A stretch of DNA of 64,000 nt from CADEEL01 sp050246475 (GTDB lineage Bacteria; Pseudomonadota; Alphaproteobacteria; Caulobacterales; Aquidulcibacteraceae), in assembly GCA_050246475.1 (NCBI GenBank), contig JBFWVZ010000004.1:1-64000 (forward strand). The letters run 5' to 3'. Of the stretch, positions 34,586 through 43,515 are shown piece by piece. Below the pieces are notes generated by a model. That model searched no databases. It saw only the letters and a list, made by a program, of their open reading frames with translations, and was not told the origin of the DNA. Positions within the stretch are counted from its first letter, which is position 1. Every line of letters starts with the position of its first letter. The translations under genes were made by a program, and so were the position numbers.

Positions 34586-34589
34586 GGAG

Positions 34590-36272
34590 ATGAAAGTGGA
34601 CGGCAACACACGCTTCAACTCCCGCACCATCAAGGCGCCGACGGGAACGGAGATCAGCGCGAAGAGCTGGCTCACCGAAGCGCCGCTGCGCATGCTGATG
34701 AACAACCTCGATCCCGACGTCGCCGAGCATCCGCAGGAGCTCGTCGTCTATGGCGGCATCGGGCGCGCGGCGCGCAATTGGGAATGCTTCGATAAGATCG
34801 TTGAGGTGCTACGCCGTCTCGAAGCGGATGAAACGCTGCTGGTGCAATCAGGCAAGCCTGTGGGCGTCTTCAAGACGCACGCGGATGCGCCGCGCGTGCT
34901 CATCGCCAACTCGAACCTCGTGCCGCATTGGGCGAATTGGGAGCACTTCAACGAGCTCGATAAGAAGGGCTTGATGATGTACGGCCAGATGACGGCCGGC
35001 TCCTGGATCTATATCGGCAGCCAAGGCATCGTTCAGGGCACGTACGAGACATTCGCGGAAATGGGGCGCCAGCATTTCGGCGGCGATCTCTCAGGCAAAT
35101 GGATTTTAACGGCGGGCCTCGGCGGCATGGGCGGCGCGCAGCCGCTTGCGGCGACGATGGCGGGCGCCTCCATGCTGGCGATCGAATGCCAGGCCGATCG
35201 CATCGAGAAGCGCCTCGCGACACGCTATCTCGATGTGCAGGCGGATAATCTCCACCACGCGCTCAACCTGATGCAGGACGCGGTCAACTCGAAGAAGGCG
35301 ATCTCCGTCGGCCTACTCGGCAACGCGGCGGAGATTTTGCCCGATCTGGTGAAGCGCGGCGTGCGCCCCGATGCTGTGACAGATCAGACAAGCGCGCACG
35401 ATCCCGCGAACGGCTATCTGCCCGCGGGCTGGAGCGTCGAGGAATGGCGCGCGAAACGCGAGACGGCGCCGGGCGAAGTGGCGAAGGCCGCGCGCGCCTC
35501 GATCGCGCGCCATGTCGAAGCGATGCTGGCGTTTCAGAAACAGGGCATTCCGGTCGTCGATTACGGCAACAACATCCGCCAAGTCGCGTTCGAAGAGGGC
35601 GTGAAGAACGCGTTCGATTTCCCCGGCTTTGTGCCTGCTTATGTGCGCCCGCTCTTCTGCCGGGGCATCGGGCCTTTCCGCTGGTGCGCGCTCTCGGGCG
35701 ATCCCGCCGACATCGCCAAGACCGACGCGAAAGTGAAAGAGCTCATCCCGGACGATAAGCGTCTGCATCGCTGGATCGATATGGCGGGCGAACGCATCGC
35801 CTTCCAAGGTCTGCCCGCCCGCATCTGCTGGGTGGGCTTGGGCGAGCGGCACCGTCTGGGCCTCGCGTTCAACGAGATGGTGGCGACGGGCGAGGTCTCG
35901 GCGCCCATCGTCATCGGGCGCGATCATCTGGATTCTGGCTCGGTGGCTTCGCCCAACCGCGAGACCGAAGCGATGAAGGACGGCAGCGATGCGGTTTCCG
36001 ATTGGCCGTTGCTCAACGCGTTGTTGAACACAGCCTCCGGCGCAACGTGGGTGTCGCTGCATCACGGCGGCGGCGTCGGCATGGGTTTCTCGCAACACGC
36101 CGGCGTCGTCATCGTGTGCGACGGCACGCCCGAGGCTGCCAAGCGTGTCGGCCGCGTGCTCTGGAACGATCCAGGCACCGGCGTCATGCGCCACGCGGAT
36201 GCGGGCTATGACGAAGCGATCGAGTGCGCGCGCGAACAGGGGCTGGATCTGCCGATGATTGGGAAGGCGTGA
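34590..36272 (+). CDS. hutU: Urocanate hydratase
   Basis: A 560-residue urocanase, step two of histidine catabolism, with tightly bound NAD+. Recognised by 'GGIGRAARNWECFDKI', 'MTAGSWIYIGSQGIVQGTYETF', 'LTAGLGGMGGAQPLA' (NAD site), and 'YVRPLFCRGIGPFRWCALSGDP' holding the family's conserved Cys. The frame is open upstream to 34446 inside hutI, but ATG 34590 has GAGGAG before it and gives the standard length and N-terminus. Nearly abutting hutI, so cotranscribed. Confidence 0.96.
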   Translation: MKVDGNTRFNSRTIKAPTGTEISAKSWLTEAPLRMLMNNLDPDVAEHPQELVVYGGIGRAARNWECFDKIVEVLRRLEADETLLVQSGKPVGVFKTHADAPRVLIANSNLVPHWANWEHFNELDKKGLMMYGQMTAGSWIYIGSQGIVQGTYETFAEMGRQHFGGDLSGKWILTAGLGGMGGAQPLAATMAGASMLAIECQADRIEKRLATRYLDVQADNLHHALNLMQDAVNSKKAISVGLLGNAAEILPDLVKRGVRPDAVTDQTSAHDPANGYLPAGWSVEEWRAKRETAPGEVAKAARASIARHVEAMLAFQKQGIPVVDYGNNIRQVAFEEGVKNAFDFPGFVPAYVRPLFCRGIGPFRWCALSGDPADIAKTDAKVKELIPDDKRLHRWIDMAGERIAFQGLPARICWVGLGERHRLGLAFNEMVATGEVSAPIVIGRDHLDSGSVASPNRETEAMKDGSDAVSDWPLLNALLNTASGATWVSLHHGGGVGMGFSQHAGVVIVCDGTPEAAKRVGRVLWNDPGTGVMRHADAGYDEAIECAREQGLDLPMIGKA

Positions 36273-36304
36273 TGGGCGGTGCGTCGATCAAACGCCAACT
36301 GCCC

Positions 36305-36399
36305 CCTCCCCCTGAAAGGGGGAGGTTGGGAGGGGGTAAGCGCGACCTTTTCCGTGCGCGGCTCTCACCCCCGCCTTACCTCCCCCTTTTAGGGGGAGG
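36305..36399. repeat. Bipartite intergenic palindromic element before hutH
   Basis: Left hairpin CCTCCCCC-TGAAA-GGGGGAGG (36305-36325), then GGGAGGGGGTAAGCG; right, inverted: CTCACCCCCGCCTTA and CCTCCCCCT-TTT-AGGGGGAGG (36379-36399). Close relative of 31993-32087. The right arm plus following bases (AGGGGGAGGAG) is the only purine-rich tract before hutH, so the element may provide its ribosome-binding site. Confidence 0.78.
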
Positions 36400-36420
36400 A
36401 GCGGCGAGCGTGTGCGCGTC

Positions 36421-37923
36421 ATGAAGTCCTTGTCGCTCACCGAACTCCGCGCGTTCTGGCTCGCTGAGACTTCGCTCGCGCTTGGTGCGGACGATTGGTC
36501 GCGCATCGAAGCCTCCGCCGCTTCGGTCGCGCGCGTTCTGGCTGCGGGCAAGCCCGTCTATGGCGTCAACACGGGTTTCGGCCTCCTCGCTTCCACGCAC
36601 ATCGCGGACGATCAACTCGCGCTCTTGCAGCGCAATCTTGTGCTCTCGCATGCGTGCGGCGTGGGCGCGGCGCTTTCTGAGCGCGTGACGCGTCTCGCGC
36701 TCACGCTCAAGATCATCTCGCTCGCGCGCGGACATTCCGGCGTGCGGCGGATCATCGTGGAGCGTTTGCTGGCGCTCTTGGAGAAGAACGCGCTGCCAAT
36801 CATCCCGAGCCAAGGCTCGGTCGGCGCCTCGGGCGATCTTGCGCCGCTCGCGCACCTCGCAGCCGCGGCGTTTCTGGGCGTCGGGCGGATGCGCGTCTCC
36901 GGCGAGACGATGGAGGCGGGCGCGGCGCTTAACATCCTCAATCTCGAACCCATCGAGCTTGGCCCGAAGGAAGGTTTGGCGCTGCTCAACGGCACGCAGA
37001 TCTCCACCGCGCTCGCGCTCGATGCGCTCTTCAGCGCGGAGGATGTCTTCGCCGCCGCGCTCGTCACCGGCGCGATGAGCGTCGATGCGATGAAGGGCTC
37101 GGATGCGCCGTTCGATCCGCGCATCCAGGAGGCGCGCGGGCAGAAGGGGCAGATCGCCGTGGCGGTCGCGTTGCGCGCGCTGATGGCCGGGTCGCGCATC
37201 CGCGAATCGCATCTCGCCTGCGACCGCGTGCAGGATCCCTATTCGCTGCGCTGCCAGCCGCAAGTGATGGGCGCGTGCCTCGATGTGCTGAGAAACTCCG
37301 CGGAGACTCTCTGCATCGAAGCCAACGCCGCGACGGACAATCCGCTCGTCTTCGGCGACGCCATTCTCTCGGGCGGCAATTTTCACGCCGAGCCCGTGGC
37401 GTTCGCGGCGGATACGATCGCGATGGCGCTGTGCGAGATCGCGTCTCTCTCCGAGCGGCGCACAGCGCTGCTCGTCGATCCGAAAATGAGCGGTCTGCCG
37501 GCCTTCCTCGTGGCCGACAGCGGTGTCAATTCCGGCTTCATGATCGCGCAGGTGACGGCCGCAGCGCTCGTCTCGGAGATGAAGACGCTCGCGCATCCCG
37601 CAAGCGTCGATTCCATCCCCACCTCTGCGAACCAGGAGGATCACGTCTCGATGGCGACGTTCGCGGCGCGCAAAGCGGGCGAAGCGGCGAAGAACGCCGC
37701 GCGCGTCGTCGCCGTCGAATGGCTCGCCGCCGCGCAGGGCATCGATTTTCACGCGCCGCTTGAAACCTCGCCCCCGCTCAAGGCGGCGCACGATGCGCTG
37801 CGCGCCAAGGCCGCGCGCTACGACGCGGACCGCTATTTCGCGCCGGACATCGAAGCTGCGGCTCAGCTGATCGAAGCAGGCGCAGCGCGCACCTGGCTTG
37901 GAGATTGGCGCGTGTTGCCGTGA
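36421..37923 (+). CDS. hutH: Histidine ammonia-lyase
   Basis: A 500-residue lyase that deaminates histidine to urocanate, the first step of the pathway. The MIO cofactor forms from Ala-Ser-Gly at 136-138 in 'GSVGASGDLAPLAH'; catalytic Tyr in 'YGVNTGFG' (Y47); 'QEDHVSM' near the C-terminus is also typical. ATG 36421 gives the usual N-terminus; a GTG three codons earlier lies closer to the GGAGGAG supplied by the upstream repeat. Follows hutI-hutU on the same strand after the 148-base repeat-bearing gap. Confidence 0.95.
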   Translation: MKSLSLTELRAFWLAETSLALGADDWSRIEASAASVARVLAAGKPVYGVNTGFGLLASTHIADDQLALLQRNLVLSHACGVGAALSERVTRLALTLKIISLARGHSGVRRIIVERLLALLEKNALPIIPSQGSVGASGDLAPLAHLAAAAFLGVGRMRVSGETMEAGAALNILNLEPIELGPKEGLALLNGTQISTALALDALFSAEDVFAAALVTGAMSVDAMKGSDAPFDPRIQEARGQKGQIAVAVALRALMAGSRIRESHLACDRVQDPYSLRCQPQVMGACLDVLRNSAETLCIEANAATDNPLVFGDAILSGGNFHAEPVAFAADTIAMALCEIASLSERRTALLVDPKMSGLPAFLVADSGVNSGFMIAQVTAAALVSEMKTLAHPASVDSIPTSANQEDHVSMATFAARKAGEAAKNAARVVAVEWLAAAQGIDFHAPLETSPPLKAAHDALRAKAARYDADRYFAPDIEAAAQLIEAGAARTWLGDWRVLP

Positions 37924-37936
37924 CGCCATCGACTTT

Positions 37937-38039
37937 CCTCCCCCGTCTGCGGGGGAGGTGATCGCGAAGCGATCGGAGGGGGCGCATCCCCCTCAGTCAC
38001 CACGCTGCGCGTGCTGACAGCTCCCCCGCAAGAGGGAGC
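37937..38039. repeat. Bipartite intergenic palindromic element
   Basis: CCTCCCCCG-TCTG-CGGGGGAGG (37937-37958), GATCGC-GAA-GCGATC (37960-37974), GGAGGGGG; then CCCCCTC, GTCACCACGC-TGC-GCGTGCTGAC (one mismatch) and GCTCCC/GGGAGC (38020-38039). It fills most of the gap between hutH and the DUF3604 gene. The inner hairpin differs in sequence from other copies but keeps the same position and the GAA loop. Confidence 0.75.
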
Positions 38040-38126
38040 AAACTTGCCGCAAAGGGTTCAATCCGAGCGCGTTGTGCTCTAATTTCCCGCCTCACCGGCC
38101 GCAAAGAGCCGGGCGGGAGGGCAGGC

Positions 38127-40385
38127 ATGCGGCGCGTTCTGATTGGACTTCTGGTTGTTGTGCTCATCGCCGCGGGCGTCGGGCTCGTGGGCTATGGCGC
38201 GGCGAACTGGGATTGGTTCGGGCGCACCCGCGGCGCGGGCGTCATCGAAGGCGCGAGCATCCCGCCAACCGTGATCTCGGACCGCGACGCGCGGCGCGCC
38301 GCGGCTGGCGCCGTCATGGGCGCGGAGGACGAATCCCGCATCCTGTTCGGCGATCTCCACGTCCACACCACGTTCTCGACCGACGCATTCCTTTGGAGCC
38401 TGCCGATCTTCGGCGGCGAGGGCGTGCATCCGCTCGCGGACGCGTGCGACTTCGCGCGCTATTGCTCGCAGATTGATTTCTTCGCCTCCACAGATCACGC
38501 CGAAGGCATCACGCCGGCGCGTTGGGAGGAAGTGCGCCAGTCCATCCGCCAGTGCAACGCGCAGGCAGCCGATCCGGCCAATCCCGACCTTGCGGCCTTC
38601 GCCGGCTTCGAATGGAGCCAGGTCGGCCGCACGCCCGATGAACATTACGGGCACAAGAACGTCATCTTCCCGGATGAAAACGTCTCCGCGCGCGCGATCG
38701 CGGCAGCGGGCGTGGCGACGCAAGCGCTGCGCGGCGCGCCGGTCGCGCTCAATCGCTATCTGCCCTTCCTCGATTGGCGCCATCGCGGCGACTATTTCGA
38801 CTTCCAGCATTATGTGCGCGAGACGCAGGCCGTGCCCGATTGCGATCTCGACGCGCCGTCGCGCGATCTCCCGGCCAATTGCTTCGAGCAGGCGGCCACG
38901 CCCGGCGAACTGGTCGAACGGCTGGACAACCAGGGCCTCAATTACCTGCTCATCCCGCACGGCACGAGCTGGGGCTTCTACACCCCGCCGGGGACGACCC
39001 TCGACAAGCAATTGCGCGCCGACATGCGCCCCGAGCGGCAAACGCTCATCGAAGTGATGAGCGGACACGGCAACAGCGAACAGTTCCGCAATTTCCGTGA
39101 CGTGATCGTCGGGCCGGACGGCTTGAACGGCCAATGCCCTCCGCCCACGGACAATTACACGCCCGCCTGCTGGCGCGCCGGCGAGATCATCCACGAGCGG
39201 TGCACGGCCGCAGGCGGCGGCGCCGATGCGTGCGAAGCGCGCGCCCGGGAAGCGCGCTTGAACGCAGCCAATATGGGCATCGCTTACCACTTAGCCGTGC
39301 CCGGCGCGCGCCCCGAAGAGTGGCTCGAGAGCGGCCAATGCCGCGATTGCTGGCTGCCGCCCTTCCATCATCGCCCGCGCACCAGCGTGCAATACGGCCT
39401 CGCGATCACGAATTTCGACGATCCGCAAAACCCGCGCCGCTTCCGCTGGGGCTTCATCGGCTCCTCCGACAATCACCGCGCGCGCCCCGGCACGGGCTAC
39501 AAGGCCGTGCAGCGTCTGCTGCATACCGAGAGCGCAGGCGCCAACGATCACCAATGGCGCACGCGCATCCTGGGCGAGCCGACGCCGCCGGCGGATCGCT
39601 CGATCCGCTTGACGCCGGAGGAGCTCACTCAGCGCGCCGGCTTCCAGCTGACTGAGGGCGAGCGCCAGGCGAGCTACTTCACGACAGGCGCGCTCGCCGC
39701 GGTGCATGCGCGCGGGCGCACGCGCGCGGCGATCTACGATGCGCTCGAGCGCCGTGAAGTGTACGCCACCAGCGGGCCGCGCATTCTCCTCTGGTTCGAT
39801 ATCTTGAACGCGCCGACTGAAGACATGCGCGGCGTGCGCACGCTGCCCATGGGTTCGGAAACGATGATGACGCAGGCGCCGCGCTTCCGTGTGCGCGCCG
39901 CGGGCGAGTTCCGCCAGAATCCCGGCTGTCCTGACTTCACGGCGCAGGGCCTCTCGGCATCGCGGCTGCAGCATCTGTGCGGCGGCGAGTGCTACAATCC
40001 CACGAACGAGCGGCTGCGCATCACGCGCATCGAAGTCGTCCGCATTCGCCCGCAGATGCGCGCGGGTGAGGACGTGGCTTCGCTGATCGAGGATGTGTGG
40101 CGCACCTTCCCCTGCAACGATCAGGGCCAAGGCTGCACCGTGGAATTCACCGATCCTGATTTCGCACGCGGCCGGCGCGACGCCATCTATTACGCGCGCG
40201 CGATCCAGGAGCCGACGCCGCGCGTCAATGGCGGCCAGCTTCGCCCAACGCGCGATGCGCAAGGCAACACGACCGCCGTCAATCCGTGCCACGGCGACTA
40301 TCGCACGGCGCGCGACGACAATTGCCTCGCCGATGTGGAGGAGCGCGCCTGGGCCTCGCCGATCTATGTCAACGTGCGGCGATGA
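38127..40385 (+). CDS. DUF3604 domain protein (PHP-like predicted metal hydrolase)
   Basis: A 752-residue protein with an N-terminal hydrophobic anchor or signal (about 5-24). The rest is DUF3604: 'LFGDLHVHTTFSTDAF' (H78, H80) and 'FFASTDHAEG' (D123, H124) are metal-binding motifs like those of PHP phosphoesterases; 'FAGFEWSQ' and 'GHKNVIF' also fit. Many Cys residues suggest disulfides in an exported protein. Members are uncharacterised. Its stop overlaps the parvulin start (ATGA), so the operon DUF3604-parvulin-HupE is translationally coupled. Confidence 0.88.
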   Translation: MRRVLIGLLVVVLIAAGVGLVGYGAANWDWFGRTRGAGVIEGASIPPTVISDRDARRAAAGAVMGAEDESRILFGDLHVHTTFSTDAFLWSLPIFGGEGVHPLADACDFARYCSQIDFFASTDHAEGITPARWEEVRQSIRQCNAQAADPANPDLAAFAGFEWSQVGRTPDEHYGHKNVIFPDENVSARAIAAAGVATQALRGAPVALNRYLPFLDWRHRGDYFDFQHYVRETQAVPDCDLDAPSRDLPANCFEQAATPGELVERLDNQGLNYLLIPHGTSWGFYTPPGTTLDKQLRADMRPERQTLIEVMSGHGNSEQFRNFRDVIVGPDGLNGQCPPPTDNYTPACWRAGEIIHERCTAAGGGADACEARAREARLNAANMGIAYHLAVPGARPEEWLESGQCRDCWLPPFHHRPRTSVQYGLAITNFDDPQNPRRFRWGFIGSSDNHRARPGTGYKAVQRLLHTESAGANDHQWRTRILGEPTPPADRSIRLTPEELTQRAGFQLTEGERQASYFTTGALAAVHARGRTRAAIYDALERREVYATSGPRILLWFDILNAPTEDMRGVRTLPMGSETMMTQAPRFRVRAAGEFRQNPGCPDFTAQGLSASRLQHLCGGECYNPTNERLRITRIEVVRIRPQMRAGEDVASLIEDVWRTFPCNDQGQGCTVEFTDPDFARGRRDAIYYARAIQEPTPRVNGGQLRPTRDAQGNTTAVNPCHGDYRTARDDNCLADVEERAWASPIYVNVRR

Positions 40386-41284
40386 GCGCTGAGGCGGACG
40401 CCGCCACGCCGAAATCGTCGCCGTGGGCGCCGGCGCTCAATGTACTCAAAGCGTTGAGGCCGGGAAGCGATGGGTTCTACCTCCTGCTCGGCGCCGCGGG
40501 GCTTGCGCTGGCGATCGTCGGCGCGGTTGGCGCGCCGCGCCTGGACCTGACGCAAAATCCGGCGGCGGTGGTCGATGGCGTGCCAATTCCGCGCGCGGCG
40601 CTTGCGCGCGCCGTCGCCGCGCTCGAGGCCGACAGCCGCAACGAGGTGACAGCGGATCGCCAGGCCGCGGCGCTCGAACGCCTGATCGAGGAGGAATTGC
40701 TCGTGCAGCACGGCGTGGCGCTGGGCTTATCGGAGACGGATTTCGGCGCGCGGCGCGCGATCGTGCAATCGGTGCTGGCGTTGGCGCTTGCCGAACGCGC
40801 GGGCGCGGCGCCCAGCGAAGAGACCCTGCGGGGCTTTTACCGCGAGAACGCCGGCTATTTCGCCGGAACGGGGCGATATTCCGCGAGCGTCGTCTTCGTG
40901 CAGGGGAGCGCCGATGCGCGAGAGCGTGCGCAAGCCGCGCGGCGTGCTTTGCTCGCGGGCCAAAGCGCGCAGGGGCTGGGCGACGAGCTTGCCGTGCCGC
41001 TGCCCACCGGTCCGCGCTCACGCAACGAATGGCGCACGCTGCTCGGCGCGGCTGCAGCCGATGCCGCCGCTGCGTTGCAGCCTGGGCAAGTGAGCGAGCC
41101 GATCGCGGCGCAGGGCGGCTTCTTCGTCGTGCGGCTCGACGGCTTCGTCGCCGCGCCCGCGCCTCCGTATGAAGAGATCACGCAGCAAGTGCGCGACGAG
41201 TGGGACCGCCGCGAGGGCGAAGCGGCTGTGCGCGCCTATATCGAGCGCTTGAAGCGCCAAGCGCGCATCGAGCGGCGGCTGTGA
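40382..41284 (+). CDS. Membrane-anchored parvulin-type peptidyl-prolyl isomerase
   Basis: A 300-residue protein with one membrane helix (about 33-55), then a SurA/PpiD-like helical N-domain ('VDGVPIPRAALARAV', 'LERLIEEELLVQHGVALGLSETD') and a C-terminal PpiC-like rotamase region ('LQPGQVSEPIAAQGGFFVVRLDG'). Likely a periplasmic folding helper. Both ends overlap neighbours: ATGA with DUF3604 and TGATG with the HupE-like gene. The placement suggests it folds the Cys-rich DUF3604 product or the HupE protein. Confidence 0.85.
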   Translation: MSAEADAATPKSSPWAPALNVLKALRPGSDGFYLLLGAAGLALAIVGAVGAPRLDLTQNPAAVVDGVPIPRAALARAVAALEADSRNEVTADRQAAALERLIEEELLVQHGVALGLSETDFGARRAIVQSVLALALAERAGAAPSEETLRGFYRENAGYFAGTGRYSASVVFVQGSADARERAQAARRALLAGQSAQGLGDELAVPLPTGPRSRNEWRTLLGAAAADAAAALQPGQVSEPIAAQGGFFVVRLDGFVAAPAPPYEEITQQVRDEWDRREGEAAVRAYIERLKRQARIERRL

Positions 41285-42489
41285 TGCGCTTCCTCGTCGT
41301 GCTCTTCGTTCTTTTGATCGCGACGCCGGCGTTCGCGCACACGCGCTCGCAATCGTCGTCGCATTGGTCGATCGAGGGCGATGCGCTCAATGTGCGCGTC
41401 GAAGCGCAAGCGGTCGATGTGACGCGGCTCTACGCGCTTGGGCTGGAAGGCGGCTTGGCCGATGTTTTCGCGCACGAAGCGCGCGAGACGCTTGCCGCTT
41501 CGGCGAACGGGCGGGCCTGTACGCTCGAAGGCGCGCCGCGCCCCCTCGCCGCGGGAGAGGGGCGCATCGTCGTCGCCATGCGCTATGCGTGTCCGCGCGG
41601 CGCGTTGAACGCGGGCGAAGTTGAAATTTCCAGCCGGCTCTTCCAGGCGGTTGCGCCGTCGCACCTTCATTTCGTTTCGCTGCGCGGCGCCGATGGCGCG
41701 AGCGCGGAAGCGATCCTCACCGAAACGCGCGCCAGCGCGGAACTGACGCCCGCGCTTCACGCGCCTGCCCAAGGCTTCTGGGAGACGCTCGCGCGCTTCT
41801 TGCCCATCGGCGCGGAGCACGTGTGGGGCGGCATCGATCACGTCGCCTTCATGCTGGCGCTTCTTCTGTTGACGGCGGGCGGTTTGCGCAACGTGCTCAT
41901 CGCCGCGACGGGCTTCACACTTGGACACACCGCGACGCTCGGCTTGGCCGCGCTCGGCATCTTGAATCCAGATGGCCCCGCGGTCGAAGCGCTCATCGGC
42001 TTCACCATCGCGTTCGTCGCGCTTGAAGCGGGCGCGCGCGGAGAGGCGCGCATGCGCGCGTGGTCTCCCTATATCGCGATCGCCTTGGCGATCGGCGCGG
42101 CGGCCGCCTATTTCAACGTGATCGGCATGGCGCCCATCGTGTGGATCGGGCTCGCGGCGTTCGTCATCGCCTATCCGCGCGGCTTTCCGCGCGGCGCCAA
42201 CGCCGCGCCCTGGCTCGCGCTCATCTTCGGTCTCATTCACGGCTGCGGGTTCGCAGGCGCGCTTTCCGAGCTCGATCTGCCGCGCCCGCGTCTTCTCGCG
42301 TCGCTTGCGGGGTTCAATCTCGGCGTCGAGTTCGGGCAGCTCACGGTGATCGGCGGCGCGCTCCTTGTTGCGTGGCTCGCGCGGCGCGTTGCGCCGGCGC
42401 GCGCGCTCCAATGGGCGCCGGGCGCGGCGGGCGCGCTTCTCTTCGCGCTCGGGCTTTATTGGTTTGCGGGCCGCACGCTCGGCGGCTAA
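41284..42489 (+). CDS. HupE/UreJ_2 family membrane protein
   Basis: A 401-residue protein: signal peptide 1-18 ('LFVLLIATPAFA'), a ~160-residue periplasmic domain, then a six-to-seven-helix HupE/UreJ_2 domain starting with 'GAEHVWGGIDHVAFMLALLLL' and 'TGFTLGHTATLGLAALG'. Relatives are linked to nickel or other metal transport, but this long form with an exported domain is uncharacterised and there is no hydrogenase or urease here. His residues in 'GIDH', 'LGHT' and 'IHGCGFAGAL' could bind metal. The ATG shares one base with the parvulin stop. Confidence 0.85.
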   Translation: MRFLVVLFVLLIATPAFAHTRSQSSSHWSIEGDALNVRVEAQAVDVTRLYALGLEGGLADVFAHEARETLAASANGRACTLEGAPRPLAAGEGRIVVAMRYACPRGALNAGEVEISSRLFQAVAPSHLHFVSLRGADGASAEAILTETRASAELTPALHAPAQGFWETLARFLPIGAEHVWGGIDHVAFMLALLLLTAGGLRNVLIAATGFTLGHTATLGLAALGILNPDGPAVEALIGFTIAFVALEAGARGEARMRAWSPYIAIALAIGAAAAYFNVIGMAPIVWIGLAAFVIAYPRGFPRGANAAPWLALIFGLIHGCGFAGALSELDLPRPRLLASLAGFNLGVEFGQLTVIGGALLVAWLARRVAPARALQWAPGAAGALLFALGLYWFAGRTLGG

Positions 42490-42498
42490 GTGCGCGCG

Positions 42499-43515
42499 AT
42501 GAATTTCCGCTCCGACAACAACGCAACCGCGCATCCGAAGATTCTCGCGGCGCTCGCTGAAGCCAATGCGGGGGCGGCGCTGGCGTACGGCGATGACGAA
42601 TGGACGAAGCGCGTGGCCGCGCGCTTCACGGAGATTTTCGGCGAGGGGATCGAGGTTTTCCTCGTCGCCACCGGCACGGCGGCCAATTCGATCTCGCTTG
42701 CATCGCTCACGCCGCCTTGGGGCGCGGTGCTCTGCCATCGCGAAGCGCATGTGGAGACAGACGAGTGCGGCGCGCCGGCGTTCTTCTCGAGCGGCGCCAA
42801 GCTCGTGCTGATCGATGGGCCGCACGCGAAAGTGACGCCCGATGGTCTTGAAGAGGCGCTGACGCGCAATCAGCGTGGCGTGCATTCAGTGCTGCCCACA
42901 GCGCTTTCGATTTCACAAGCGACAGAAAAGGGCGCGGTCTATTCCGCCAGCGAGGTTGCTGCGCTTGCTGACATCGCGCATCGCGCGGGGCTCGCGCTGC
43001 ACATGGATGGCGCGCGCCTTGCCAACGCCGCCGTGCATTTGGGGGCAAGTTTACGCGAGTTGACACGCGATGCATGTGTCGATGTGCTTTCCTTCGGCGC
43101 CACGAAGAACGGTGCGCTCGCGGCGGAGGCCATCGTCGTCTTCGATCCCAAACGCGCGCAAGGCATCGCGCGCATCCGCAAGCGCAGCGGGCATCTCTTC
43201 TCCAAGCACCGCTATCTCGCGGCGCAATGGCTCGCGTACCTTGAGGAGGACGTCTGGCGTGCGAACGCCGCGCGCGCCAATGGGCTCGCCGCCAAGATCG
43301 GCGCCGTCGCCGGCGATTGGCTCTCCGCGCCGGTTGAGACTAATCAGATTTTCATCAAACCAGGCGTGGAGAAACTCGCCGCGTTGCGCAGGGCGGGCGC
43401 CGATTTCTACGATTGGGGTGCGCCCGGATCGGGCGAAGCGCGCCTCGTCGTCTCATGGGATCACGAGGAAGTGCAGGTCGATGCGCTGTGCGCGGCGATC
43501 GCGCAGCTCAAGTAG
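42499..43515 (+). CDS. Low-specificity threonine aldolase
   Basis: A 338-residue fold-type I PLP enzyme (beta-eliminating lyase family) that cleaves threonine or allo-threonine to glycine and acetaldehyde. N-terminal 'FRSDNNATAHPKIL', 'MDGARLANA' with the cofactor Asp, and the Schiff-base Lys in 'SFGATKNGAL' (K203). A GTG at 42490 is an alternative start only 1 base after the HupE-like stop; ATG 42499 gives the normal N-terminus. Tail-to-tail overlap of 8 bases with the next minus-strand gene. Confidence 0.9.
   Translation: MNFRSDNNATAHPKILAALAEANAGAALAYGDDEWTKRVAARFTEIFGEGIEVFLVATGTAANSISLASLTPPWGAVLCHREAHVETDECGAPAFFSSGAKLVLIDGPHAKVTPDGLEEALTRNQRGVHSVLPTALSISQATEKGAVYSASEVAALADIAHRAGLALHMDGARLANAAVHLGASLRELTRDACVDVLSFGATKNGALAAEAIVVFDPKRAQGIARIRKRSGHLFSKHRYLAAQWLAYLEEDVWRANAARANGLAAKIGAVAGDWLSAPVETNQIFIKPGVEKLAALRRAGADFYDWGAPGSGEARLVVSWDHEEVQVDALCAAIAQLK

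Noticed and set aside
34446..34589. Longer hutU start inside hutI
   Set aside because: ATG 34590 gives the family length and N-terminus, with a purine tract just before it.
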